Shown: positions 34,733 to 46,008, numbered from the stretch's first letter. The stretch is 64,000 bases of DNA from Leptospira saintgironsiae (GCF_002811765.1 NZ_NPDR01000001.1:248001-312000), one strand, 5' to 3'. Notes: generated from the sequence alone by a model not told the origin. Made by a program: numbers and translations.

Positions 34733-35062
34733 ATGTCGGCTGAAGACAAAAAATATATCCGTGTCTGGCAAAAACTGAACGTAAGCGAAGTTTCTTCTCA
34801 ATTGATGATCATAGATGATCTATATGGAACTTGCGGAAAATGTAAACATCTTGGGCTAAATTACACTAAGGACAAGTCTTGTCCAGAATGTGGGGCCAAG
34901 TTCAAGTATCTGGCCACCAACTTAAAATCTCCAGCTGACATCGCTAAAGTTTTGGCTAGAATAGAAAAAGAGAATTTAGACTTTGTGCTGATTGATAGAG
35001 AAGATTATACTTTATCCAAAGCGAAAGACGCTGTTAAGGATTTATTCAAGTCCAACGACTAA
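34733..35062 (+). CDS. zinc-ribbon protein, unknown function
   Basis: A 109-residue soluble protein. Two Cys pairs in YGTCGKCKHLGLN and KSCPECGAKFKY form a zinc ribbon in the middle (about residues 34-60). An alpha/beta C-terminal half (SPADIAKVLARIEKENLDFVLIDREDY, then SKAKDAVKDLF) follows. It is 26 bp downstream of rocD and on the same strand, so it may be co-transcribed. No DNA-binding or catalytic motif identifies its role. Confidence 0.77.
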   Translation: MSAEDKKYIRVWQKLNVSEVSSQLMIIDDLYGTCGKCKHLGLNYTKDKSCPECGAKFKYLATNLKSPADIAKVLARIEKENLDFVLIDREDYTLSKAKDAVKDLFKSND

Positions 35063-35203
35063 ATTCTCTCTTGGAGTATTTCTCCCTCATTCTCTGGATA
35101 CGAAAATTCGTATTAAAAAGTGAATGGACTATATTCATTTAATAATTTCTTTTTGTAATATCCTTCCAACAAAACTAATCTAAGGGGAATTCACGCCGAA
35201 AAG

Positions 35204-36982
35204 ATGGAACATCATTCACTTACTCTATTAGTTGATATCGCCCTTAGTATTATTTTCGCGACTTTCTTCGCAATCATAGCAAAAGCATTCAAACAACCTT
35301 TGGTCTTGGGTTATGTAATCGCAGGTTTGATCATCGGCCCATTATTCGGACCTTATGTAGGTGGAAAGCTAACCATCGGGTATGTTAAAAGTGAAGAAAG
35401 TATAGAACTGATCTCTGAGATCGGTTTGATCCTTTTATTGTTCATTATCGGTTTAGAGATCGATCTAAAAGAATTGGCCAGAATGGGACGCTCGATGTTC
35501 GCTCTGGGAGTTATACAATTCTTCTTAGGTGTTGCAGCAGCTTGGTTTGCATTCCGCACATTCTTCCCTCCTGCTCCAGGAAATTTTGATCTTCTATACT
35601 TTGCGATCGCTCTATCTCTCAGTTCCACAATGATCGTGGTCAAACTACTTCATGATAAATTTGAGATCAGTACTGTTGCTGGGCGACTTACGATAGGTGT
35701 TTTGGTCCTACAAGATATTTGGGCCATTCTATTTATGGGGATCCAACCAGACTTACAAGATCCTCAGATCCTGAATGTGCTTGGATCCTTGGTCAAAGGT
35801 ATCGCTCTTGTTGCGGTCGCTTTCATAGTCAGTCGTTATATTCTATCTAGAATTTTCTTATTCGCGGCTTCCAAACCTGAATTGGTTTTGATCACTTCTA
35901 TTGCTTGGTGTTTTTTCTTATGCGGTGTCGCAGAAAAACTTCAACTATCTAAAGAGATGGGAGCATTGATCGCCGGTGTAAGTATCGCAGCTTTCCCTTA
36001 TGGCGCAGATGTGATCAGTAAACTTTCCGGGATCAGGGACTTCTTTATTACATTATTTTTCGTAGCTCTTGGAATGAAAATCCAAGCTCCGAGTGCGAGT
36101 GATTTAGGACTCGCATTCTTGGCGGTTGGATTCGTTTTAGTGAGCAGAGTTTTGATCATTGCTCCAACAGTATTCTTCTCAGGCAAAGGTTTAAGAGCAG
36201 GGATTGTTGCAGGTCTTAACTTGGCACAAATTTCCGAATTCTCTTTGGTGATCTTGGCTCTTGGAGTGCAAAAGGAACATATTGGAAAAGACCTACAAGC
36301 GATCGTTCTCACTTCTATGATCATCGCTTCTATCATTTCCACTTATGTGATCTTATTTAATGATGCGATCGCAAGAGGAATCATCTCCTTCTTATCTATC
36401 TTTGGAGTGAAGGAAAATAAAGAGCCATTAGAGTCCCAAGTTACCGGTGAAACAAAAAGAGATATCGTAGTCTTAGGATATTTCAGAATTGCACAAGGTT
36501 TAATCGATGGGATAGAAAATGATAAACCTTCTTGGCTCAAAAGAATGTTGGTAGTGGATTTCAATCCTATCTATAGACAAACTTTAGAATCTAAAGGGAT
36601 TCGTTGGGCATATGGAGATTTAGCAAACCCGGAAAGCCTTCATCATTTAGGAATAGAGGAAGCAAGATATATAGTTTGTACAGTCTCCGATATGATCCTA
36701 AAAGGAACTACCAATCGTAGATTGCTGGAATCGTTAAAAAGTATCTGTAGACATCACCAACCTAAGATCATCCTAACTACGGACGATCCTAAAGAAGCTG
36801 AAGTTCTCAGAAATAATGGAGCGGCCCACGTAATCGTTCCAGGTAAAATTTCAGGACTTTCTCTATTCACTGAATTATCAGGAATGGTAGATCAAAACGG
36901 AAGCAGTACAATTGCTAAATCTGCAAAAGCAAAACCTAAAAAAGCTACGTCCAATAAGAAGAAGGTCCAAAAGACCAAGTAG
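35204..36982 (+). CDS. Kef-type (CPA2) antiporter with a degenerate RCK domain
   Basis: A 592-residue protein. Residues ~1-390 are the antiporter domain: PLVLGYVIAGLIIGPLFGPY, IGLILLLFIIGLEIDLKEL, IALSLSSTMIVVKLLHDKF, and QISEFSLVILALG. From about residue 415 there is a TrkA-N-like region, but the nucleotide loop reads IVVLGYFRIAQGLI, where GxGxxG has become GxFxxA. MLVVDFNP and WAYGDLANPESLHHLGIEEARYIVCT follow in the right order. The C terminus is a Lys-rich tail of about 20 residues. It is a paralogue of the antiporter at 22521; ligand control probably differs. Confidence 0.9.
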   Translation: MEHHSLTLLVDIALSIIFATFFAIIAKAFKQPLVLGYVIAGLIIGPLFGPYVGGKLTIGYVKSEESIELISEIGLILLLFIIGLEIDLKELARMGRSMFALGVIQFFLGVAAAWFAFRTFFPPAPGNFDLLYFAIALSLSSTMIVVKLLHDKFEISTVAGRLTIGVLVLQDIWAILFMGIQPDLQDPQILNVLGSLVKGIALVAVAFIVSRYILSRIFLFAASKPELVLITSIAWCFFLCGVAEKLQLSKEMGALIAGVSIAAFPYGADVISKLSGIRDFFITLFFVALGMKIQAPSASDLGLAFLAVGFVLVSRVLIIAPTVFFSGKGLRAGIVAGLNLAQISEFSLVILALGVQKEHIGKDLQAIVLTSMIIASIISTYVILFNDAIARGIISFLSIFGVKENKEPLESQVTGETKRDIVVLGYFRIAQGLIDGIENDKPSWLKRMLVVDFNPIYRQTLESKGIRWAYGDLANPESLHHLGIEEARYIVCTVSDMILKGTTNRRLLESLKSICRHHQPKIILTTDDPKEAEVLRNNGAAHVIVPGKISGLSLFTELSGMVDQNGSSTIAKSAKAKPKKATSNKKKVQKTK

Positions 36983-36990
36983 TTCTTAGA

Positions 36991-37182
36991 ATGATTGTTC
37001 GTTCTCCATGTATCAAAATTTGCAATATGGACTATGACACCGGTCTCTGCGAGGGTTGTTATCGCACCCTAGAAGAGATCGGTAAATGGACTATGTATAC
37101 GGAAGACGAAAGAAAAACGATCCGACTCAAAATAGAAGAAAGAAAAATTTCTCTCGGAAAACCTTCTTTCAAAAATTCTTAA
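36991..37182 (+). CDS. DUF1289-family small Cys-rich protein
   Basis: A 63-residue protein. SPCIKICNMDYDTGLCEGCYRTLEEIGKW contains the four family cysteines (C-x3-C-x8-C-x2-C), probably a metal site, followed by a short helix region with W. The function of DUF1289 is not established. It begins 8 bp after the antiporter gene and is probably co-transcribed. It meets the GT4 gene tail to tail with 1 bp between stops. Confidence 0.9.
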   Translation: MIVRSPCIKICNMDYDTGLCEGCYRTLEEIGKWTMYTEDERKTIRLKIEERKISLGKPSFKNS

Positions 37183-37183
37183 A

Positions 37184-38308
37184 TCAGCTCTTCAACAACT
37201 GCAAATATTCTTCTACAATTTCTATTGCAGATTTTTTCCAATCAAACCTTTTAGAATTTTTTAGACCTGCTTTGGTTTTAGAACTTAGAAGTTTTGGAGA
37301 TCCTAATAATTTAACTAAGTCAGTTTCAAAAGAGTGAGAATCTGTTGGATCAAAGAAGAATGCAGTATCCTCTAAAATTTCAGGAAGAACGCTTGAGTTA
37401 GAAGAATATACAGGACATCCACATGATTGAGCCTCTACAGGAGGAAATCCAAATCCCTCATATAAAGAAGGATAAACAAGTAATCCCGCTACAGAATATA
37501 AGGTCGCTAATTCTTGCTCCGACAGATAAGGGACTAATTTGATTCTATCTTCCCAACCTTTTGCATCCTCAACTAAATAGTCAGGAAGTTTTCCACCGGA
37601 GCCTGCGATCACCCAATCAGCTTTGATCTTTTTTTCGGACCAAAGTTTTTTAAGAGATTTAAGAACAAATCCTAAATTCTTATGCTCCTTTCCGATCCCA
37701 ACGCTAAGCAAGTATCCAGATTTGAGTCCATACTGTTTTAGGAACTTCTTCTTTTCTGAATCGCTTTTAGGAGAAAATGTTTTTGAGTCCAAGCCATTAT
37801 AGATAGTTTTCATCTGAGATGAAGAAAACGAAAAAACTTCTGTAATGTCTTTTGCAGTAAAATCAGAAACAGTAATGATCTTTTTGGACTTCCTCCTAAT
37901 AAGCAAAAACACAATCTTCATATATGCTTGTTTCAAAAAAGAAGAATGGAATTGTTTCATTCTGAATGGAATGATATCGTGGATGGTAACAACACAACGA
38001 TCTAGAAATTTTAAAGGCGCGTTGAAATGTGGGATATCCAACAGGTCAAAATCTTTCATTTCAGGAATGCCGAACCATTCTTTGATAGAATAGATCCCTG
38101 CATCGTATTCTAAGATTTCGTAACTAGCGAATGCCTTAGGTGAAAGATTCTTTTTTATAAGATCGGGATTTCCCAGAAGCGTAATCTGGATCCCTTTTTT
38201 AGAAGCAATATCTCCTAACCAATTCAAAAGTCCTTTGATCCTGGAACCAATCCCTGAATGGGCAATCATCCTTGCATCAAATCCGATTTTGATCCTTCTA
38301 GCCTTCAT
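37184..38308 (-). CDS. GT4-family glycosyltransferase
   Basis: A 374-residue retaining GT-B glycosyltransferase. The N-terminal domain includes GFDARMIAHSGIGSRIKGLL and VVTIHDIIPFRM; the C-terminal nucleotide-sugar domain has YLLSVGIGKEHKNLGFVLKSL and the E-x7-E motif YEGFGFPPVEAQSCGCPVYSS. The group includes mannosyl- and rhamnosyltransferases for surface glycans. No LPS cluster adjoins it, so the acceptor is unknown. Confidence 0.92.
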   Translation of the reverse strand: MKARRIKIGFDARMIAHSGIGSRIKGLLNWLGDIASKKGIQITLLGNPDLIKKNLSPKAFASYEILEYDAGIYSIKEWFGIPEMKDFDLLDIPHFNAPLKFLDRCVVTIHDIIPFRMKQFHSSFLKQAYMKIVFLLIRRKSKKIITVSDFTAKDITEVFSFSSSQMKTIYNGLDSKTFSPKSDSEKKKFLKQYGLKSGYLLSVGIGKEHKNLGFVLKSLKKLWSEKKIKADWVIAGSGGKLPDYLVEDAKGWEDRIKLVPYLSEQELATLYSVAGLLVYPSLYEGFGFPPVEAQSCGCPVYSSNSSVLPEILEDTAFFFDPTDSHSFETDLVKLLGSPKLLSSKTKAGLKNSKRFDWKKSAIEIVEEYLQLLKS

Positions 38309-38448
38309 GGAAAATTAAACCATCGTATAGGATGAAGTCGGAATGGCAAGCCAATCGCTTTTCCCCTTGAAAAGAGAAGTAAATTGCCAAGACTTGTCCA
38401 GACGAGTCTAACTACATACATTTTCGAAGCGAAGAACGGAGAGACACC

Positions 38449-39000
38449 TTGGAAAACGAAGTAACGAGTATATTAAAAGCAATCGGAGAAGATCCGAATA
38501 GAGAAGGACTTTTAAACACTCCTAAGAGAGTCCGGAAAGCTTATGAATTCCTGACCTCTGGTTATAAGGCGGACATAGATACAATTGTGAATGGAGCAAT
38601 TTTCGAAGAGGACAGCCAAGGTATGGTCCTTGTCCGAGATATCGAAATGTATTCTCTCTGCGAACATCATCTTCTCCCATTTTTTGGAAAGGCTCACGTT
38701 GGTTATATTCCGAATAAAAAGATCATTGGGATTTCCAAGATCCCGCGTATCGTAGACGTATTTGCGAGAAGGTTACAGGTTCAGGAAAGAATGACTGAAC
38801 AAATAGCATACGCCCTAATGGAAGTTTTAGATCCTTTGGGCGTTGCAGTAGTCATCAAAGCAAAACATCTTTGTATGATGATGAGAGGAGTAGAAAAACA
38901 AAACTCCGAACTTTTCACTTCTTGTATGCTCGGAGAATTTAAAACGAATATGGTGACTAGGAGCGAGTTTCTGGATTTAATTCGGACCGGTTCGACCTAG
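38449..39000 (+). CDS. folE: GTP cyclohydrolase I
   Basis: Converts GTP to dihydroneopterin triphosphate, the first step of tetrahydrofolate synthesis. The length of 183 residues is usual. The zinc residues are in [13 protein letters not shown] (Cys, His) and [13 protein letters not shown] (Cys). [33 protein letters not shown] is the substrate and fold core. The start is TTG (38449), with ACGGAGAGAC upstream giving a GGAG site eight bases before it. The last 44 bp overlap the convergent acyltransferase gene. Confidence 0.97.
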   Translation: MENEVTSILKAIGEDPNREGLLNTPKRVRKAYEFLTSGYKADIDTIVNGAIFEEDSQGMVLVRDIEMYSLCEHHLLPFFGKAHVGYIPNKKIIGISKIPRIVDVFARRLQVQERMTEQIAYALMEVLDPLGVAVVIKAKHLCMMMRGVEKQNSELFTSCMLGEFKTNMVTRSEFLDLIRTGST

Positions 39001-39700
39001 AAGAAGATTTAACTCTAAGTTCTTCTGCTTTTTGCTCTGCTCGACTTTTATTTTCGAGCATTGCTTTCTCCACTTTTAATCTTTCTCTTTCGAAGCCAGC
39101 CTCATCTAGATCTCTTGGGATCATGATTGGTTCTCCGTAAGAGATTACAAAGGTTGTGAAAGGTTTTGGGATCCTATGTTTGTCCCAAGACTTCTCCGCA
39201 ATCCATTGTTTTGTACATTCATAATGAAAAGGTAAGATTGGGACCTGAGAGACTTGGGCCGCGGCAATCACTCCAGGTTGAACAATCCAAGCTGGACCTC
39301 TAGGCCCATCAGGAGTAAATGCTGCAGGAAGATTTTTTCTCAAGTGAACGATCATTGCCTTAAGTGCTTTTGATCCACCTTTGGAAGAACTACCACGAAT
39401 ACTTCCGTTACCGAATCTATGCACTACTCCGGTAATAAAATCTCCGTCTTTAGATTCAGAGATCAAAACTGCTAACTTACGATTCTTATTCAAGTATGGT
39501 GAATAAAGAACGTTCGTATGCCAAACACAGAGGATAAACGGTTTCTTCAAAGGATAAAGAGAATTAAAATGCTCCTTTCCTAATTCTACCTTTCTTGAGG
39601 TGAGTCCGATGATCCTTTGTAAAAAAACTACAATGGTAGGTACCAACCAAACTAAGAACCTACGCTTAAAACTTTCCCGAGTATCCAATTTTTCCGACAT
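38957..39700 (-). CDS. DUF374-type lysophospholipid acyltransferase family protein
   Basis: A 247-residue protein with an N-terminal hydrophobic segment ([17 protein letters not shown]). [16 protein letters not shown] holds the acceptor-His region, [15 protein letters not shown] a conserved block, and [27 protein letters not shown] the PDGPRGP signature of the DUF374 acyltransferases, which sit in the lysophospholipid acyltransferase superfamily and are implicated in lipid A or cell-envelope lipid acylation. The C terminus is Arg/Ser-rich. Its 3' end overlaps folE by 44 bp on the opposite strand. Confidence 0.9.
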   Translation of the reverse strand: MSEKLDTRESFKRRFLVWLVPTIVVFLQRIIGLTSRKVELGKEHFNSLYPLKKPFILCVWHTNVLYSPYLNKNRKLAVLISESKDGDFITGVVHRFGNGSIRGSSSKGGSKALKAMIVHLRKNLPAAFTPDGPRGPAWIVQPGVIAAAQVSQVPILPFHYECTKQWIAEKSWDKHRIPKPFTTFVISYGEPIMIPRDLDEAGFERERLKVEKAMLENKSRAEQKAEELRVKSSSRSNRSELNPETRS

Positions 39701-39854
39701 TGAGGCGAGCCTGCTGAAATGTGGTCGGGGGAGAATTCTTTTTTTACATAACAGGCGCGATTTTAAATAAAAAACTCTCCTAAAAGTGGGTTAGAGAATG
39801 AGTGGACAATACTGAAATTAAAAAGTTTCGTATTCGATTGCGAAGGAATAAGCC

Positions 39855-41822
39855 ATGTCGAAAGAAAGAATCGTCCAGCCGTTCGCTAATTTCAAAAAAA
39901 CGGCAAATATCACCCTCAAAGATTATAAAGCATTATATAAAGAATCCATAGAGAATCCTAAAAAGTTCTGGGCCAGAGAAGCTTCTACCCGACTTACCTG
40001 GTTCAAAAAGTGGACCAAAGTTTTAGATCACGATTTTAAGAATGCAAAAGTAAAATGGTTCGAGGGAGGCAAATTGAATGTCTCCTATAATTGCCTCGAC
40101 CGTTATATAGATACTCCTTTAAAAAATAAGGCGGCTATCATTTGGGAAGGCGATAATCCCCAAGAATCTAAAACTTATACCTATTACGATCTTTATCGTG
40201 AAGTGAATAAGTTTGCAAACGTTCTCAAAAGTTCAGGTATCAGAAAAGGCGACGTGGTAATGGTTTACCTGCCAATGATCCCTGAACTTGCTATTACAAT
40301 TCTTGCATGTACTAGAATTGGCGCGATCCACTCTGTAGTGTTCGGAGGTTTTTCTCCGGAGGCTCTGCAAAGTAGGATAGAAGATTGTAAACCAAGACTG
40401 ATCGTAACTTCCGACGGAGGTTATAGAGGTGGAAAAAGTCTAGACCTCAAAAAAGCTGTGGATACTGCTTTGGATCAATCTTCTGAAAAAGTAAATAATG
40501 TGATCGTTGTCAGGAGAACCGGACAAGAAACAGAACTAAATTGGAAAGAAGGAAGAGATCGTTGGTGGCATTATTTAATAAACGATCCGAATCTTCCTGC
40601 TTATTGTAAGCCGGAGCAAATGGATTCGGAAGATCCTTTGTTCATTCTATACACTTCAGGTTCTACAGGGAAACCTAAAGGAGTTCTTCATACAACTGGA
40701 GGATATCTTTTAGGGGTCAATATGACCTTTCATTATGTTTTTGATATCAAACCTACAGATACATATTGGTGTACTGCTGATATTGGTTGGGTAACTGGTC
40801 ATAGTTATTTAGTGTATGGCCCACTTTCTAATGGAGCTACTTCTATCATGTTTGAAGGAGTTCCTACATATCCTGATGTGGGAAGATTCTGGGATGTGAT
40901 CGATAAACACGGAGTTACAGTATTCTACACTGCGCCTACTGCCATCCGTTCATTAATGAGAGAAGGAACAGATCCTATCGAAAAAAGAAACCTAAGCACT
41001 CTTAGATTGATTGGATCCGTGGGAGAACCTATCAATCCTGAAGCTTGGGAATGGTATTTTAAATATGTAGGAAAATCCAAATGTCCTATCGTAGACACTT
41101 GGTGGCAGACAGAAACTGGAGCGATCATGATCTCTCCTTTGCCTGGGGCAATTGCACAAAAACCTGGATCTGCAACTCTTCCCTTCTTCGGAGTTCAACC
41201 TGTTCTTTTAAATGATGAAGGAAAAGAGATTAACTCCAAAGGAGAAGTTTCCGGAAACTTAGCGATCAAATCTCCTTGGCCTTCCATGATGAGAGGAGTG
41301 TTTAAGGACCCGAAAAGATTTTTCGATACCTACTTCTCCATTTATAAAGGATACTATTTTACCGGAGACGGAGCAAGAAGAGACAAAGACGGATATTATT
41401 GGATCACTGGTCGTGTAGACGATGTAATTAACGTATCAGGTCATAGGATCGGCTCAGCGGAAGTAGAAAGTGCACTTGTAGAAAATCTTTCCGTTGCAGA
41501 AGCAGCGGTTGTAGGATTTCCACATGATATCAAAGGCCAAGGAATTTATGCGTACGTCACAGTAAAAGAAGGTGTGACTACAAATGATTCTCTTAAAAAA
41601 GAACTGATAACCACTGTGGAAAAAATGATCGGAAAGATCGCAAGACCTGATGTGATCCATTGGGCACCCGGACTTCCTAAAACAAGATCTGGAAAAATTA
41701 TGAGAAGGATCTTGCGTAAGATCGCATCCGGCGAATTCGAAGGTTTAGGAGATATCTCCACCTTGGCTGATCCAAGTGTAGTTGAAAAATTAATAGATGA
41801 TAAGAAGAAGTATCACAGTTGA
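39855..41822 (+). CDS. acs: acetyl-CoA synthetase (AMP-forming)
   Basis: Activates acetate to acetyl-CoA via acetyl-AMP. The length of 655 residues is normal. ATP-binding motif [45 protein letters not shown], and [32 protein letters not shown] are all intact. The catalytic lysine, subject to acetylation in many bacteria, is K614 in [33 protein letters not shown] precedes the ATG. Its stop overlaps a TTG start of a BtuF-like gene, so the two are coupled. Leptospira feeds mainly on fatty acids; this enzyme would recapture acetate. Confidence 0.97.
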   Translation: MSKERIVQPFANFKKTANITLKDYKALYKESIENPKKFWAREASTRLTWFKKWTKVLDHDFKNAKVKWFEGGKLNVSYNCLDRYIDTPLKNKAAIIWEGDNPQESKTYTYYDLYREVNKFANVLKSSGIRKGDVVMVYLPMIPELAITILACTRIGAIHSVVFGGFSPEALQSRIEDCKPRLIVTSDGGYRGGKSLDLKKAVDTALDQSSEKVNNVIVVRRTGQETELNWKEGRDRWWHYLINDPNLPAYCKPEQMDSEDPLFILYTSGSTGKPKGVLHTTGGYLLGVNMTFHYVFDIKPTDTYWCTADIGWVTGHSYLVYGPLSNGATSIMFEGVPTYPDVGRFWDVIDKHGVTVFYTAPTAIRSLMREGTDPIEKRNLSTLRLIGSVGEPINPEAWEWYFKYVGKSKCPIVDTWWQTETGAIMISPLPGAIAQKPGSATLPFFGVQPVLLNDEGKEINSKGEVSGNLAIKSPWPSMMRGVFKDPKRFFDTYFSIYKGYYFTGDGARRDKDGYYWITGRVDDVINVSGHRIGSAEVESALVENLSVAEAAVVGFPHDIKGQGIYAYVTVKEGVTTNDSLKKELITTVEKMIGKIARPDVIHWAPGLPKTRSGKIMRRILRKIASGEFEGLGDISTLADPSVVEKLIDDKKKYHS

Positions 41823-42616
41823 GTAAAATCGGTCCGCAAAGAATCGTATGTTTAACTGAAGAGACCACGGAACTTCTCTATTTATTAGGAGAAGAAGAAA
41901 GGATCGTGGGAATCTCCGCGTATACAGAAAGACCTCCTCAGGCAAAAGAAGAAAAGCCTAGAGTATCCGCTTTTATTAACGGAAACATTAAGAGGATCAA
42001 AGAACTGGATCCAGATCTGGTCGTTGGTTTTTCGGATATTCAGGCACAACTTTCTCATGATCTAGTAAAAGAAGGACTGAATGTTCTGATCACTAATCAA
42101 AGAAGTTTGGAGGAAATTTTCCAAACCATTTTGATGGTGGGATCATTGATCGGAAAAACGGAACAGGTTTCGAAACTTGTAGAATCGTATAAGGAAAAAT
42201 TAAACGATATCAAAGAACGTTCTTCTTCTAAACCAAAACTTAAGGTGTTTTTCCAAGAATGGGACCATCCGATTATAACAGGGATCAGATGGGTTTCCGA
42301 ATTATTGGAGATTGTAGGAGCAGTAGATTGTTTCGGTCATTTGAAAGAAAAATCCTTGGCCAAAGACAGGATTATAAGTCTCCAAGAAGTAGCTGATGCA
42401 AAACCGGATCTGATTATCGGAAGCTGGTGCGGAAAACCTATGGACTTCGAATGGGTGCGCACCAGAGAAGAATGGAGAGACATTCCAGCGATCAAAAACG
42501 ATAAAATTTTCGAAATGGATCCTGCGATCATTTTACAACCTGGGCCGGCCTTATTTGAAGAAGGCATCCTAGAAATGGATCGTATTTTAGAAGAAGTGAG
42601 ATCTTCTCATTCTTAA
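41819..42616 (+). CDS. BtuF-like substrate-binding-fold protein without signal peptide
   Basis: A 265-residue protein of the helical-backbone periplasmic binding protein type: [26 protein letters not shown] at the start, [47 protein letters not shown] as the long linking helix, and [21 protein letters not shown]. It matches the cobalamin/iron-siderophore binding group (BtuF/FepB), but lacks any signal or lipobox, so it should be cytoplasmic. It starts with TTG overlapping the acs stop (4 bp). No transporter genes adjoin it. The ligand is unknown. Confidence 0.82.
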   Translation: MSKIGPQRIVCLTEETTELLYLLGEEERIVGISAYTERPPQAKEEKPRVSAFINGNIKRIKELDPDLVVGFSDIQAQLSHDLVKEGLNVLITNQRSLEEIFQTILMVGSLIGKTEQVSKLVESYKEKLNDIKERSSSKPKLKVFFQEWDHPIITGIRWVSELLEIVGAVDCFGHLKEKSLAKDRIISLQEVADAKPDLIIGSWCGKPMDFEWVRTREEWRDIPAIKNDKIFEMDPAIILQPGPALFEEGILEMDRILEEVRSSHS

Positions 42617-42670
42617 GATCCGAAACTAATATTAGGCGAATTTAATAAATTAAAATCTGCCGGAAGGTGA

Positions 42671-44278
42671 ATGATGAATTCCATGGTAAATTCCGCGATC
42701 TCTAAAGAATCGTCTATAGCGAAAATCTGGACGAACGGTGCTATCGTTATCAACCGGATCCGCTTAGGATTAGTAGTTCTTTTTATTCTAACCTTGATCG
42801 GGGTTTCTAAAACAAACCATCCCACTCAGGTAATCGCTCATTCTGTGGGAACAGGTTTGATGGCATTATACTGCATCTTCGAATTTTTTCTGGCGAGAGG
42901 TGGAAAGGTTGGGATCAGATTCCAAAAGACATTAGTGATTTTGGACGTAATCATTCTTTCTGCGATCATGGCTGCTGACTGTAGTATCGGTGCGATAGTG
43001 GCGAGAGATACCCTTGCAAACATGATCCTATTCTTCATTTATTTTTATATAATGATCTATTCTTCTTTATTGGGAGAAAAAAAATTCGTACTTCTTATTG
43101 GTTTATTGACCGCCATCGGAGTTGCAATCGCACTTTATGTAGGCTGGAAAAGTGGACTTATATTAACTGAGAATGCAAGTAAGGCAAAAGACCCTGACAC
43201 TCTGATCTTCTCCGTTCAAATCGTAAAGATCGGTTTTATGATCACTGCAAGTGTGATCCTATACCAATTGATGAGATTATTCGAAAATCTCACTGCAGAA
43301 GGTTCTAGATTATTTGGAGAATCCCAAGTATTCTTAACTCAAATCAAAAATAACCAAAACATCATTCGCAACTCAGCGGAAAACTTAGAAACATCTATTA
43401 AAGAATTTGCAGGTTATATTGCAAGGACTGGAGAAAAGATGGAATCCCAAGCTGCCGCTTTGGAGGAAGTAAATGCAGTATTAGAAGAACTTTCTGCATC
43501 TTCTATCAATAATACTCAATCGATTGAAACTCAAAATGAAGGTATTTCGGGATTAGCTTCCAACTCTCAAAAGCTGGGAGGTATCATAGGAGATATTACA
43601 GAATACAGCGAAACACTTTCCGTATTTGCAGAAGAGAACAAAGCAGATATGGAGAATGTTACCATCGCCGCCGAAAAAACGAATTCATATCTCGCAGACA
43701 TTGCAAACTCATTCAATAAAGTTGATGAGATCAACCAGATCATGGGGGAGATTGCAGATAAAACAAACCTTCTCGCATTAAACGCGTCTATCGAGGCAGC
43801 TAGAGCAGGAGTTGCAGGAAGAGGATTCGCTGTAGTAGCAAACGAAGTCAGCAAGCTTGCAGATTTCACTTCTGAAAATGCAAAATCCATCTCTTCTATC
43901 GTGAAACAATCTCAGAGTTTTATCAACGAAGCAAAAGTCGCTTCAGCAGAAACCGGAGATTTAACTGAAAAACAAAAATTCAAACTGATCCAAACCACTG
44001 ATCGTATCGTCCAAATGAACGAGCTCTATAAGGAGCAAAAATTCATTCTCAAAAGTTTCCTAAACGAGTTGGATACAATCAAGTCTGCGTCCACGGATAT
44101 TCTGGAATCCACAAAAGAACAAACTCTAGGTCAGAACGAGTTGATGAAGACAATGAGTCAGTTGGAAAAAGACATAAACGAGATCAGTGAAGAATCCACC
44201 AAACTGAACACTGAGATCGACAAGATCAATAGCCAAGCTTCAGAGTTAAGAGTATTGAGCGGACATTCTTCCGAATAA
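42671..44278 (+). CDS. methyl-accepting chemotaxis protein, six-span type (copy 1)
   Basis: A 535-residue receptor. The N-terminal ~220 residues hold about six membrane helices and no periplasmic domain. They begin with [19 protein letters not shown] and include [21 protein letters not shown] coiled-coil signalling domain follows directly without [26 protein letters not shown] and the hairpin tip [21 protein letters not shown]. In the tip the conserved Glu of RAGEQGRGF is Val (RAGVAGRGF). The signal sensed is unknown; a membrane or cytoplasmic signal is likely. It is followed 61 bp later by a paralogue. The ribosome site is GGAAGGTGA. Confidence 0.92.
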   Translation: MMNSMVNSAISKESSIAKIWTNGAIVINRIRLGLVVLFILTLIGVSKTNHPTQVIAHSVGTGLMALYCIFEFFLARGGKVGIRFQKTLVILDVIILSAIMAADCSIGAIVARDTLANMILFFIYFYIMIYSSLLGEKKFVLLIGLLTAIGVAIALYVGWKSGLILTENASKAKDPDTLIFSVQIVKIGFMITASVILYQLMRLFENLTAEGSRLFGESQVFLTQIKNNQNIIRNSAENLETSIKEFAGYIARTGEKMESQAAALEEVNAVLEELSASSINNTQSIETQNEGISGLASNSQKLGGIIGDITEYSETLSVFAEENKADMENVTIAAEKTNSYLADIANSFNKVDEINQIMGEIADKTNLLALNASIEAARAGVAGRGFAVVANEVSKLADFTSENAKSISSIVKQSQSFINEAKVASAETGDLTEKQKFKLIQTTDRIVQMNELYKEQKFILKSFLNELDTIKSASTDILESTKEQTLGQNELMKTMSQLEKDINEISEESTKLNTEIDKINSQASELRVLSGHSSE

Positions 44279-44339
44279 AAGAACACCAACGTTAGTCTGA
44301 TTAGGGAAATTCCGTCTACTTATCTTAGTCGAGGTAAGA

Positions 44340-45929
44340 ATGGAAACTTCCCATCTAAAAACCGAGTCCACGATTTTACAAATCTGGAAGAACGGAGCTA
44401 TCGTAATCAACCGGATCCGATTGGGCTTGGTCTTACTTTTTATTATTTCCTTAGCGGGAGCTTATAAAAGTTTTCAACCTCTACAATTTCTAGTCCATGC
44501 AGGTGGCACCGCCTTCATGGGCATTTACTGCATTTTCAATTTTGTAGTGAATCGTAAAAGGAATATGTCTATCGGATACCATAAACTTTTTGTGTTATTC
44601 GATGTGAATGTTCTAAGCGCCACCTTGATCTTGGACACTTTCGTTTCTCCGGACGTTGCAGCTGGGACATTAAAGAACGTTGTCTTATTCTTCATTTATT
44701 TTTACATAATGATCTATTCCTGTCTTTTAGGAGAAAGGGTTTTCGTTTTGATCGTTGGAGCATTCTCTACTGCAGGTGCAATCATTGCTCTTGTATGTGC
44801 GCTTCAAAATGGCGTCGGGTTTGTGAATGATCCGGAAGCAGCAAAACTTCCCTATAACCTAAGCGGTTCTACTGAGATTATCAAGATTGCATTCATATTT
44901 GTTGCAAGTGTGATACTTGCCCAGCTAATGAGATTATTTTTAAGATTAACGGAAGAAGGAAATCGCCTCCATACCGATTCCAAAGAGCTACTCGAAAAAT
45001 TAAGCGAGAATCAAACAATCATTAAAGATTCTGCAATTAGTTTGGAAGATTCTATCGTTAAATTTGCACAGTTCATCAATCGCACTGGAGAAAAGATGGA
45101 ATCCCAGGCTGCTGCTTTGGAAGAAGTTAATGCAGTGTTAGAAGAACTTTCCGCCGCTTCTACAAATACTTCTAGATCGATTGAATCACAGAATATTAGT
45201 TTGAGCGAACTTTCAGATGATTCTAAGAAGTTGGGCGAAATAGTTTCTAATATCACAGGTTATAGTGAGGCACTTTCTACATTCGCAAATGATAATAAAG
45301 CGGATATGGAGAATGTGACAATCGCCGCTGAAAAAACAAAATCCTATCTTGCTGATATCGCGGGCTCCTTTGACAAGGTGGATCAGATCAACCAGATCAT
45401 GGGAGAAATTGCAGATAAAACGAACCTTCTCGCATTAAACGCATCTATTGAAGCTGCCCGTGCGGGAGAAGCAGGGAGAGGATTTGCAGTAGTAGCAAAC
45501 GAGGTCAGCAAGCTCGCAGATTTCACTTCTGAAAATGCAAAATCCATTTCTGCAATCGTAAGACAGTCTCAGAGTTTTATCCAAGAAGCAAAAATTGCAT
45601 CTGCAGAAACAGGAGATCTGACCGAAAAACAAAAATTTAAAATCCTGGAAACGTCTGATAGGATCGTTCAGATGAACAAACTTTATCTGGAACAAAGAAA
45701 TATTATCCGTAAGTTCTTAAGTGAATTGGAAAGTATCAAATCAGTTTCAAATGAGATCCATGAATCTGAAAAAGAACAATCCTTGGGCCAAAAAGAAATG
45801 ATCCGAACCATGTCCCAACTAGAAAAAGATATTAATGAAATTAACGAAGATTCAGCTAGCTTAAACTCAGAGATTGATCGGATCAAAACGAAGGCTTCTG
45901 AACTAAAAGTATTGAGCGATAATTCCTAA
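44340..45929 (+). CDS. methyl-accepting chemotaxis protein, six-span type (copy 2)
   Basis: A 529-residue paralogue of the receptor just upstream, with the same plan: [19 protein letters not shown] at the start, about six membrane helices including [19 protein letters not shown], no periplasmic domain, no HAMP, then the same signalling coiled coil. The hairpin tip is canonical here: [30 protein letters not shown], so it has the Glu missing in copy 1. The protein and DNA have drifted enough to show that the duplication is old. GAGGTAAG precedes the ATG. Probably the same transcript as copy 1. Confidence 0.92.
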   Translation: METSHLKTESTILQIWKNGAIVINRIRLGLVLLFIISLAGAYKSFQPLQFLVHAGGTAFMGIYCIFNFVVNRKRNMSIGYHKLFVLFDVNVLSATLILDTFVSPDVAAGTLKNVVLFFIYFYIMIYSCLLGERVFVLIVGAFSTAGAIIALVCALQNGVGFVNDPEAAKLPYNLSGSTEIIKIAFIFVASVILAQLMRLFLRLTEEGNRLHTDSKELLEKLSENQTIIKDSAISLEDSIVKFAQFINRTGEKMESQAAALEEVNAVLEELSAASTNTSRSIESQNISLSELSDDSKKLGEIVSNITGYSEALSTFANDNKADMENVTIAAEKTKSYLADIAGSFDKVDQINQIMGEIADKTNLLALNASIEAARAGEAGRGFAVVANEVSKLADFTSENAKSISAIVRQSQSFIQEAKIASAETGDLTEKQKFKILETSDRIVQMNKLYLEQRNIIRKFLSELESIKSVSNEIHESEKEQSLGQKEMIRTMSQLEKDINEINEDSASLNSEIDRIKTKASELKVLSDNS

Positions 45930-46008
45930 AACCTTTTCATTTCCTTCTTCTTTACAATAGGACCTATATTTCGATATATGGAATTTATTCCGATTCAAGG
46001 AGAAGGAT

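Noticed and set aside
35098..35113. ATACGAA/TTCGTAT hairpin after the zinc-ribbon gene
   Set aside because: AT-rich 7-bp stem with a 2-base loop and no T-tail; not a convincing terminator.
35353..36342. Long open frames on the minus strand across the antiporter gene
   Set aside because: They are antisense shadows of a strongly supported membrane-protein gene, with no ribosome sites or family motifs.
38390..38409. AGACT/AGTCT inverted repeat upstream of folE
   Set aside because: Five-base arms with a 10-base spacer are too weak to call an operator.
43567..43890. Open frame antisense to the first chemoreceptor
   Set aside because: It mirrors the conserved signalling domain, and the same antisense frame appears in the paralogue, as expected from codon pattern.
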